From: Bacillota bacterium
GTDB lineage: Bacteria > Bacillota > Clostridia > Acetivibrionales > DSM-1351
DNA: 19,519 nt
Direction: 5' to 3'
NCBI GenBank assembly: GCA_023460955.1
Contig: JAEWOH010000084.1
Span: 1-19,519, forward strand
Shown piece after piece: positions 6,037 to 12,888 of the stretch. The translations under genes were made by a program, and so were the position numbers. Position 1 is the stretch's first letter. Every line of letters starts with the position of its first letter. The notes below the pieces were generated by a model, which ran no database searches, was not told where the DNA came from, and worked only from the letters and a program-made list of their open reading frames with translations.

Positions 6037-7116
6037 CTAAACATTTATAGGTATTGCAAGACGCAGAGATAATTGTCTGAAACGAACAGAAATTGCTATT
6101 GATATTGCTTTGACTAAAAACAAGTCCGCTTTTTCAAGTTGTGTGTGACCTTTCATATCGAACCATTTATGCCATACCAAATAATTGTTAAGATATTTTG
6201 TAGCTACACCATTGAAATTATCCATGAACTTTTTAAGCTTAGAGTGGTAATTATTAATTCTTTGGATGTTGTAAATACCCCTTTTCTCCTTGCCAGATTT
6301 AAGTTGTATTAATTGAATGTCTTTACTTTTTGCAAATCTAACATAAGAATTCATTTTATCGGTAAAAAGGATGGACTCGGAGCTGATTTTTCCATCATAA
6401 ACAGCATGTAAGTACTTGGTTGCTATCCTTCCTAATGAAGCTATTTTGCCGTATAAATGACCTTTTCGGTCAATCGCACACGGTACACAGACCTGCTCCG
6501 TTTATAAACCTCTTTTATGTGCCGAGCCACCACGTTTACGAGCATCCCTTGGTAGTTTAAATGAACTTCTTTTATGGTTGCCTTTATATTATACACGGAA
6601 AAAGGTTTCATCTGCTTCAATAATACCATCTAATACGGTGCTTTCGGAAAGGTGCTTAAGGGCATCTAAAAGTTTATGTCTCCATACAAATGCTGTATTT
6701 CGGTGAATACCACAAATGCCTGCAGATTTACGCACAGAGAAACCATTCAACATGCATTTAGCGAATGATTCCCAAATACCTAAATTTTTGCGTGTTCCCG
6801 ATACGATTGAGTTAGATAATACAGTAAATGATTTACCGCAGTCGTTACAAATATAACGTTGCTTATCAATGATTTTCTTTCCATCTTTATCAGTTTTATA
6901 AATATGACCATTTCTTGATATATGACCAACACAACCACAATGAGGACATACAAATCCAGAAGTAAAGCGTTCATCTTTGGCAAACTACTCAAAGTTATTA
7001 TCAGTAGATATCTGATATGAAATCATTGTGTAGAGCTTTTTCTGTTCTTGTGGTGAAAGCTTATTGTATAGTTTAAATACATCGCTTATATCGGGAATAT
7101 AAATTCCCTCCTTCAT
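6037..7116 (-). pseudogene. ISXO2-like transposase, inactivated by three in-frame stops
   Basis: One continuous frame of 360 codons, from ATG 7116 to the stop at 6037, holds a whole IS1595-family transposase. An N-terminal zinc ribbon (CPHC ... CNDC) is followed by a helix-turn-helix-like region (FSVRKSAGICGIHRNTAF). The catalytic core has ADETFF, FTDKMNSY and NNYHSKLKKF, then GVATKYLNNYLVWHKW. It is broken at TAG 6987-6985 (codon 44), TAA 6591-6589 (codon 176) and TAA 6504-6502 (codon 205), with no frameshift. The last two stops sit where TCA serine codons would fit the family text (RVSYKGNH, GLSTEQVC). The final intact piece (from ATG 6354) is too short to transpose. Confidence 0.85.
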
Positions 7117-7129
7117 GGTTCATGGGCAT

Positions 7130-7158
7130 ATTATAGCACATTTTACGAGCGGAGACAA
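7130..7158 (-). promoter_or_regulatory. Transposase promoter inside the IS
   Basis: On the - strand TTGTCT (7158-7153), a 17-bp spacer and TATAAT (7135-7130), just inside the right end and immediately upstream of the transposase start. Confidence 0.6.
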
Positions 7159-7173
7159 ACAATTGTTCTGCAA

Positions 7174-7205
7174 TCAACAATATGTTGTGACACAGCCAAA
7201 TAATA
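7174..7205. repeat. Right terminal inverted repeat and target duplication of the IS
   Basis: The terminal repeat occupies 7174-7197. Its reverse complement begins GGCTGTGTCACAACATATTG. It is followed directly by AAATAATA (7198-7205), the second copy of the 8-bp duplication. Confidence 0.9.
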
Positions 7206-7337
7206 AATCAGAACTATTACAACTATATCTCCTAAAAAGCCGCGAACTACAGGTTTATGGCTAAAGCTCACAACAATCAGCACACATAGAAGGAAGCACA
7301 AAATTGATATTCCGAAATATAATAATCGTTTCTTCAA
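7198..7337 (-). pseudogene. DUF2809-like membrane protein, N-terminal part of an IS-split gene
   Basis: The first 46 or so residues of the split gene: one hydrophobic helix (LLYFGISILCFLLCVLIVV), then FSHKPVVRGFLGDIVVIVLIYY, the signature opening of DUF2809-type proteins (F-x-R-x-x-x-G-D). The likely start is TTG 7337 behind GGGGTG (spacing about 7). An upstream in-frame ATG at 7379 lacks a ribosome binding site. Past the target site the frame runs into the IS. Without the IS it reads on as YYFIMGIHEF in the C-terminal half at 5156-5401. The restored length, about 128 aa, is normal for the family. Confidence 0.8.
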
Positions 7338-7405
7338 AAAAAACACCCCGATGTCAAAAGTAATAATTAATTTTACCACTAATAAATCTCTTTTTTAATA
7401 TCAAC

Positions 7406-8281
7406 TCAGTAATTTAGATTTTCATAAAGCCCTGATTTTTTCAAGGTGAAGTTTGTACCCCTAAGCTGATTGATTAAATTTAGTATCTTTTGAATTTCGG
7501 CAACTTCGTAATCCTTCATTTCAGGGGAGGCAATCATTTCATCAATCAGCTCACAAGTGTTTATGTTTAAACTTATGCCCTCTTCGGGCAGGAAATCAAG
7601 TTCAGAGACCGAGTCTGGAAATCCGGAATTTTTCAGGCTATTATCACCGGAGTTTTTCCCTTTTACCTTATTGAAGTCTTCATTTTTTTTATAAAGTATA
7701 ATCCTGAATTCTTGCTCATACTCAAACTCTTTTCTCTTGATTTTAAAGGGCAGAAGTTCATGACTTATATAGTCCTTATCATAGGTTTTGTCAAAATCAA
7801 TGTAATCAACCTTAAGCATCTCCATTTCAAACCCATACGGCTTGGTAAGCTTTTCAAGCTTCTCCAGTGTTGTTGAAACTGCAATTCCCTGTCCGGCTCT
7901 TGAATAGACTTCCCACATTGCAGCAGACTCACTTTCATTAAGATGCCAGCAGCTTATGGCAACCTTATTCTTTCTTTCCTTGAAGTTTTCCAGGAATTTA
8001 TCTCTTATTCTATTTCTTATATCAGCAGGTACTCTGTCCATATGAATTTTCAGGTCATTAGGGAGAGTTTCTCCCCTATTCCCCACTTTATTTCTTAAGG
8101 TAGTATCATTTTTGATTTCAGATTGATAATAAAGTTCCGCAAAGTGAAGGAAATTCTGTTTTGGGATTGCCCCCTCATATTTATCTTTAAACTTGTCAGC
8201 TCTTGCGAAATATAGTTCTCCGTTAACCAGTGCAAGAAATTTTATCAAATCATAATATCTCCAAAGCTTATTACCAGGCAT
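7406..8281 (-). CDS. DUF2971 family protein
   Basis: 291-aa soluble protein of the DUF2971 type. Recognisable pieces in order: LWRYYDLIKFLALVNGELYF with ARADKFKDKYEG at the N-terminus, then VAISCWHLNESESAAMWEVY with AGQGIAVST in the middle, and a KRKEFEYEQEFRII segment. The combination of W-H-x-N-E-S-E-S-x-A-M-W and F-x-x-E-x-E-x-R is the family hallmark. Function unknown; members are often found in accessory regions. Start ATG 8281 with AGGAG (8291-8287); the longer in-frame ATG at 8326 lies inside a terminator hairpin and lacks a ribosome binding site. The gene begins just after the U tract of that terminator, so its own promoter is unclear. Confidence 0.85.
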   Translation of the reverse strand: MPGNKLWRYYDLIKFLALVNGELYFARADKFKDKYEGAIPKQNFLHFAELYYQSEIKNDTTLRNKVGNRGETLPNDLKIHMDRVPADIRNRIRDKFLENFKERKNKVAISCWHLNESESAAMWEVYSRAGQGIAVSTTLEKLEKLTKPYGFEMEMLKVDYIDFDKTYDKDYISHELLPFKIKRKEFEYEQEFRIILYKKNEDFNKVKGKNSGDNSLKNSGFPDSVSELDFLPEEGISLNINTCELIDEMIASPEMKDYEVAEIQKILNLINQLRGTNFTLKKSGLYENLNY

Positions 8282-8291
8282 AATTACTCCT

Positions 8292-8338
8292 AAAAAACAA
8301 AGCCACGGCAGGCTGCAAAAGGGCATGTCATGGCTTTG
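8292..8338 (-). terminator. Intrinsic terminator ending the germination operon, overlapping the leader of the DUF2971 gene
   Basis: On the - strand CAAAGCCA (8338-8331) pairs with TGGCTTTG (8305-8298), extended by an imperfect inner stem, and is followed by six T residues (8297-8292). It lies downstream of the 55-aa ORF. The T tract runs straight into the AGGAG of the next gene, so it may equally act as an attenuator for that gene. Confidence 0.8.
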
Positions 8339-8392
8339 AAAACGTATGTTGGATATACAACAATATTATTAACAAAAGTGCTGCATTTTAGT

Positions 8393-8560
8393 CTACTTCA
8401 AAAATAAATAAAGAGCCGGCAAAATAGTCGTAATCAAAGCAATGAACATTACAACTAAGCCTCCGAATTTATTTTTCTTATTCCATGTCCATACACCAAA
8501 ACTAAAAGTGTATATACTTACCCATAGTACAAAAATAGTAACGACAATTTTAAATATCAT
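8393..8560 (-). CDS. 55-aa two-helix membrane protein, candidate germinant-receptor D subunit
   Basis: Two predicted transmembrane helices (about residues 4-24, IVVTIFVLWVSIYTFSFG, and 33-54, GLVVMFIALITTILPALYLF) joined by a short basic loop WNKKNKFGG. ATG 8560 follows GGAGG (8571-8567). The gene lies 71 bp after the gerC stop on the same strand and before a strong terminator, so it is probably the last gene of the germination operon. Many Bacillus gerA-type operons carry a fourth gene for a small two-helix D subunit that modulates germinant receptor function. Position, size and topology agree, but no sequence identity is claimed. Alternative: an unrelated small membrane protein. Confidence 0.7.
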   Translation of the reverse strand: MIFKIVVTIFVLWVSIYTFSFGVWTWNKKNKFGGLVVMFIALITTILPALYLFLK

Positions 8561-8631
8561 AAAGCCTCCAATTTAAGCGATAAACAGATATACAAACAAC
8601 AGCCGTCCATGGTTTGTACTTATACGAAACC

Positions 8632-9864
8632 TTATTCGTGACTTATAACTTCTGTATTAAGCTTAATATCATACTTTGTTTCCGGGAAAATTTTAAGCCA
8701 GTTGTACTTCTGCCATTCTTTATTTGTTACAAAATTTTTTTTGGCCAGTTCACCATAGCCAAAAACATCAGATTTATATTGGTAGGTTAACTTTATCAGT
8801 AAAGCCCGAACTTCTTTTTCTATCATTTCTTTATATGCTTTATTGAGAATATCAGCATTTCGCGGAATATCATAATCATAATCACTTTGGACTGATTGAA
8901 CATTAATATCCAGATTAAGATTAATTCCTATAACTGGTTTTCCATTTCTAAAAGTAACTTTCGTCGAAGAGGCTTTATCTTGTTTCAGATTCCCTAAAAC
9001 CTTAAACCTTTTGTCCAGAGGATCTTCGATATCCATGTTGATATTATTTGAACCGGTCATCAGGGCAAATACCGATGCCTCTCTTGCATTAAGCTTTCCC
9101 ACCATTTTGTCCTGCTGGAAAACTGCCAGTCCACTCAAAGACATTCTCTTTGGCTCTTCACCGCCACCACTATTATCAGAACCTCCTCCGGATTTCTTAT
9201 CACTGCCGCCGGAATCTTTTTTTTCTCCGTCTCCTCCACCTTCAGGTTTTTTGCTTTCAATAATCGAGGTATCGGTAGCAGTATATATGGCAATTGGCTG
9301 GGCTCCCTGATTCTTTGATCGGTAAATATAGTCCTCCAGCTGTGCATAGGGTACCAGAAAGTCACTTTGATAAGATTTAAACAGCAATTCATAATACCTT
9401 GATGGATTTGAAGAAAGCTTGGGTTGAATTGATTCAAGATATTTTTTTGCCCCATCTGCAGCAACAACTATATTTATGTCCTGCCTAATCTGCATACCCT
9501 GCTGCAAGCCATTAACGAAGGCAGTAATACCTTTTTTGGCTATAGCTTCAGAAACTACAATTATCTTGGTATGAGAGAGATTAATAGTGCGGCTTAAATA
9601 CTGGCTTGATTTTTTCAAACCTGTAAGAAAATTCTCTGTTTTGTAAGAAGTAATATCAGTTCCCTCGCCGCCTCCACCTGTTATTGCCTGAGGTACGGCT
9701 GTCTGAAAGGTTAGATTGAAACTGTTTCCATCAGCCTCGTCTATTCCTATGGCAATAACATAAGCTAAGTCCTCTATCTCCCTGTTATCATAGCAGCCGG
9801 TGAAAATCGCCATGGTTATAGACAGACAAATAATAGCCGCAAATAATCTTACTAATTTAATCAT
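8632..9864 (-). CDS. gerC: Spore germination lipoprotein, GerAC family
   Basis: C subunit of a GerA-type germinant receptor in the spore inner membrane. The signal sequence ends in lipobox IFTGC, with Cys24 as lipid site, followed by YDNREIEDLAYVIAIGID, the typical start of the mature GerAC fold. The three-domain body is recognisable (TGLKKSSQYLSRTINLSH; PLDKRFKVLG; NADILNKAYKEMIEKEVRAL). About 35 residues of Gly/Ser/Asp/Lys low-complexity sequence (EGGGDGEKKDSGGSDKKSGG and on, near 205-240) are inserted before MSLSGLAVFQQDKMVG, an unusual flexible linker. The start is ATG 9864: AGGAGG (9878-9873) is eight bases away, whereas GTG 9870 would be too close. It follows gerB by 16 bp, so one operon. 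Confidence 0.92.
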   Translation of the reverse strand: MIKLVRLFAAIICLSITMAIFTGCYDNREIEDLAYVIAIGIDEADGNSFNLTFQTAVPQAITGGGGEGTDITSYKTENFLTGLKKSSQYLSRTINLSHTKIIVVSEAIAKKGITAFVNGLQQGMQIRQDINIVVAADGAKKYLESIQPKLSSNPSRYYELLFKSYQSDFLVPYAQLEDYIYRSKNQGAQPIAIYTATDTSIIESKKPEGGGDGEKKDSGGSDKKSGGGSDNSGGGEEPKRMSLSGLAVFQQDKMVGKLNAREASVFALMTGSNNINMDIEDPLDKRFKVLGNLKQDKASSTKVTFRNGKPVIGINLNLDINVQSVQSDYDYDIPRNADILNKAYKEMIEKEVRALLIKLTYQYKSDVFGYGELAKKNFVTNKEWQKYNWLKIFPETKYDIKLNTEVISHE

Positions 9865-9880
9865 GCTCACCGCCTCCTTT

Positions 9881-10966
9881 TTAAATTTTCATCCCGACTT
9901 TTTTACCCGCCCCTAATATAACAATTATCAAAGGTAATATAAGTCCAATTAACCAGAAAATATTTGCCGTTTGGGAATTAATAATATCAATATTGAGCCT
10001 CTTCAGGCTGTCGGCTACTGTGAAAACAATAATTGCCATTGGCAGAATCAAAGGCTTTGATTTTCGCAGGTTTAGAGTATTTTTCATTACATGAATGAAA
10101 AATGTAAATAGAACTCCCAGAAACAAAAGAGATGCTATAGAACACACAAGAACAAATATGGACTCTATTCTCTGAAGGATATTACCGAACTCAATATGCT
10201 TTGCCATTTGAAAAACAGGTATTTTATTATCCACAGCAACCTGATAGGGATAGAGCAATAAAAAGGATAAGGTTGACCACACCAAAAGCAATCCCGAAAT
10301 AATAACCGACATATAACCAACTCTTTTAATATATCTATTCCCAAAGTAAGGTACCATGAAAAACCATATGATGAGAGATGAGAACGCAGAAAGCTTAAAC
10401 AGGCTTCCCCTGGCAATAGACATATAGCCCTCACCCATAATCGGAGTCAGATTGGATAATTTAAACTGTGGTATAACACCAAATGTTATAAGTAGAAATC
10501 CAACCAACACTACAGGGACTAAAAAAGCATTTATCCTTACTACCGCTTCTATTCCATAATAAGCACAAGCAATAATCCCTAATAGAAATATAATTTCAAC
10601 AAACCCAAGTGGAGATTTGTCCAAAGATATCATTTTCAGCATTTGAGCAAATCCCCCAAGATTTGAAATCACTTCTGCAAGTAAAAACGCTGAAATCAAA
10701 AAACCCACTATTATCCTAAAAACCTTACCACCCACTTTTTCACTTATTTCCAGCAAATCCAAACTGCCAATGTTTTTGTATAAACCCGCCACAATAGCAA
10801 AATAAATCAGGATTATCAATGTAGTAACTACCGGTATCATCCAGCCCGCACTTCCTCCATAAATAGCCATATCCCGGGGTAATGAAAGAAGTATTTGAAC
10901 AAATATCAAGTTAACCAACACCATGATTGCTTCCCAGGAACCAAAAGTTATTTTATTCTTCATCAT
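9881..10966 (-). CDS. gerB: Spore germination permease-like protein, GerAB family
   Basis: 361-aa integral membrane protein with about ten hydrophobic helices, B subunit of a GerA-type receptor (APC-superfamily fold, spore permease family). The N-terminus ITFGSWEAIMVLVNLIFVQI is typical of GerAB, as is AYYGIEAVVRINAFLVPVV in the middle. In this family the B subunit binds the germinant; the ligand here cannot be predicted. ATG 10966 follows AGAGGG by five bases and overlaps the end of gerA by 14 bp, indicating coupled translation. Confidence 0.92.
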   Translation of the reverse strand: MMKNKITFGSWEAIMVLVNLIFVQILLSLPRDMAIYGGSAGWMIPVVTTLIILIYFAIVAGLYKNIGSLDLLEISEKVGGKVFRIIVGFLISAFLLAEVISNLGGFAQMLKMISLDKSPLGFVEIIFLLGIIACAYYGIEAVVRINAFLVPVVLVGFLLITFGVIPQFKLSNLTPIMGEGYMSIARGSLFKLSAFSSLIIWFFMVPYFGNRYIKRVGYMSVIISGLLLVWSTLSFLLLYPYQVAVDNKIPVFQMAKHIEFGNILQRIESIFVLVCSIASLLFLGVLFTFFIHVMKNTLNLRKSKPLILPMAIIVFTVADSLKRLNIDIINSQTANIFWLIGLILPLIIVILGAGKKVGMKI

Positions 10967-12662
10967 CTTTACCCTCTGTGTCGTTATTTTTTACAGTCCA
11001 GCCTCTGCTTATTTTAGGCTGTCTTCTTATATCTTTTGGATTAAGATAATCGGGTCTGTTTTCCTGTTTCCATATAGGCTTCCTCGACAACTTGTCCGAA
11101 TACTTTCCTTTTGTAATTGGTCCAAAGGGCGCTAAAAATGGTACACCGAAGGATTTTGAAGCAGCAAGCATCAGAGCATTTATCGTCAATCCCAGTGCTA
11201 TCCCCAGAAAACCGGCCGTCGCCCCCAAAATAATGTAGGCAAATCGTATCAGTCTTATTGAAAATGACATGGAAAAGCTTGGTACTGAAAAGGAGCCCAG
11301 AGCCGTTATTGCTACAATTATGATCATAATCGGGCTGACCAGATTAGCCGATACAGCAGCCTGACCTAAAATCAAACCGCCCACTATACCGATGGTTGAC
11401 CCGATTGCTCCCGGAACTCTTATACCCGCCTCTCTTATGAGTTCAAAGGAAAACTCCATTATGAGTATCTCAATTACTGACGGGAATGGAACATTTTCTC
11501 TTGAAGCCTCTATTGCAAATAAAAGATTGGTAGGTATCATTTCCTGATGGAAATTTGTTATGGCTATATAAAAACCTGGTAATAACAACGCTATTATTAC
11601 ACCGATAATTCTGATTATTCTTATGAAATTAACGTAAGGATATCTTATATTAGTATCCTCAGTTGTATGAAGGAACTCCGTAACAGTAGCCGGCATAACC
11701 AGTACAAAAGGGCTCCCATCCATAACGACTGCGATATTTCCCTGAGCAAGCATCATAGCTACTCTGTCAGGACGTTCTGTAGCGATAATCTGTGGAGCTG
11801 CTATAAAGGTATTATCCTCAATTAGCTGCTCAAGTTCACCTGTATCAAAAATATAATCGACATTAATATTTTTCACTCTTCTCAAAACTTCGTGGACAAG
11901 AGAATCATTTGCAATATCTCTAATATATAAAATTGCACAGGGAGTATTGCTTCTCTTTCCAACAGTTGTGCCTTCAATTGTCAAATCCTTATCCTTAAGT
12001 ATTTTTCTTATCAATGCCGTATTAGCTCTAAGTTGTTCATTAAAAGCCTCCTGGGGACCTCTAATGACTGTTTCAGACTGAGGAGTGGCAACTCCTCTGT
12101 GATCCCAGGATTTCACATCTGCCACATAAGCAAATTCAAGTCCGTCTATAAAAACTGCGCAGCCACCAAAATTGACATTTCCGATTATTTCTTTATAATT
12201 GTCAACCTTCTTAATCTGATTGAACGGAAGCAATCTGTTATAGATGAAATCGCCAACATCCTTTACTTCTTCCTTGATTTCAATATTTGAAAGCAGCATC
12301 AGAGGTTGGAGGATATTATTGCTTATGCTGACTCTATCAGTCATACCGTCAATGAAAACTATAAATCCCTTTAGAACCTTCCCTTTAACTGTAATATTAA
12401 AATTTCTTTCAACAAGATCGCTATTATTGGGAATGTTGTAAATTTTCTTAATTGCACGTAAATTATCGTCCAGTTCACTGGAAATATTCTTGTCCAATAT
12501 TTCATCACTAACGGTACAATTTTCCCGAAATTCCTTCTTTTCAAAGGTATCCAGGGATTCTGAATTTAAAACATCGCTACAGTCAGCTCTTTTATTTTCT
12601 TCGAGGATGAATTCTTTCTTCTTATGATGTTCCTTATATATCAGATAATTTAAAAAGCCCAA
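10953..12662 (-). CDS. gerA: Spore germination protein, GerAA family
   Basis: 569-aa A subunit of a GerA-type germinant receptor. A long hydrophilic N-terminal half (residues 1-340) contains the GerA-family segments RVSISNNILQPLMLLSNI, GNVNFGGCAVFIDG and SWDHRGVATPQSETVIRGPQ. Then come about five membrane helices with VMDGSPFVLVMPATVTEF, NVPFPSVIEILIMEFSFELI and REAGIRVPGAIGSTIGIVGG. Known for the family: it assembles with B and C subunits and forms an oligomeric channel-like complex in the spore inner membrane. The start is TTG 12662 behind GAGGG, about eight bases away; this weak start may limit the amount made. First gene of gerA-gerB-gerC-55-aa ORF, with a sigma-G-like promoter at 12722-12752. 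Confidence 0.93.
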   Translation of the reverse strand: MGFLNYLIYKEHHKKKEFILEENKRADCSDVLNSESLDTFEKKEFRENCTVSDEILDKNISSELDDNLRAIKKIYNIPNNSDLVERNFNITVKGKVLKGFIVFIDGMTDRVSISNNILQPLMLLSNIEIKEEVKDVGDFIYNRLLPFNQIKKVDNYKEIIGNVNFGGCAVFIDGLEFAYVADVKSWDHRGVATPQSETVIRGPQEAFNEQLRANTALIRKILKDKDLTIEGTTVGKRSNTPCAILYIRDIANDSLVHEVLRRVKNINVDYIFDTGELEQLIEDNTFIAAPQIIATERPDRVAMMLAQGNIAVVMDGSPFVLVMPATVTEFLHTTEDTNIRYPYVNFIRIIRIIGVIIALLLPGFYIAITNFHQEMIPTNLLFAIEASRENVPFPSVIEILIMEFSFELIREAGIRVPGAIGSTIGIVGGLILGQAAVSANLVSPIMIIIVAITALGSFSVPSFSMSFSIRLIRFAYIILGATAGFLGIALGLTINALMLAASKSFGVPFLAPFGPITKGKYSDKLSRKPIWKQENRPDYLNPKDIRRQPKISRGWTVKNNDTEGKDDEE

Positions 12663-12721
12663 TGTTAATCCCTCAATCTTAATAATTTTATAAGCAAGGC
12701 TAATTAGAAAACTTTTAAAAG

Positions 12722-12752
12722 TATTATGGTAATTTACTTATTTTTATATACA
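12722..12752 (-). promoter_or_regulatory. Sigma-G-type promoter for the germination operon
   Basis: On the - strand TGTATA (12752-12747), an 18-bp spacer and CATAATA (12728-12722) match the forespore sigma-G consensus TGMATA-N17/18-CATNNTA at every specified position. The start would fall near 12715, about 50 bases before the gerA start codon. Confidence 0.75.
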
Positions 12753-12814
12753 CTTTTACAATCTGACAAAATTTTGTAATGGGAATTTAATTATTAATTA
12801 GTAAATCTGCCTTG

Positions 12815-12844
12815 TGTAAATATACTTAATAAATTATCATTATC
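12815..12844 (+). promoter_or_regulatory. Probable sigma-G/F-type promoter for the DacF-like gene
   Basis: TGTAAA (12815-12820), a 17-bp spacer and CATTATC (12838-12844) are close to forespore consensus (TGMATA / CATNNTA) with one mismatch in each box. Transcription would begin near 12852, about 37 bases before the start codon. Confidence 0.55.
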
Positions 12845-12888
12845 TAAAGAGGTTATTTACTAATGATTAAAAAAGAGCAGGAGATTAA

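Larger units (their letters stand above)
5410..7197 (-). mobile_element. IS1595/ISXO2-type element with a passenger gene, 1788 bp
   Basis: Both ends are defined by 24-bp imperfect terminal inverted repeats (GGCT-TGTCACAAC-TAT-GTTGA) and a perfect 8-bp target duplication, AAATAATA. Eight bases is the length expected for the IS1595 family. Inside, on the - strand, lie the remains of an ISXO2-like transposase (6037-7116) followed by an intact unrelated gene (5506-5925). The element interrupts a DUF2809-like gene. The conserved ends and exact duplication show that it arrived as one unit, including the passenger. With the transposase dead it can move only if a related enzyme acts in trans. Confidence 0.9.

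Noticed and set aside
6441..6992. Short - strand ORFs within the IS (6441-6629 and 6780-6992)
   Set aside because: They are out of frame with the continuous transposase frame at 7116-6037, which explains the sequence.
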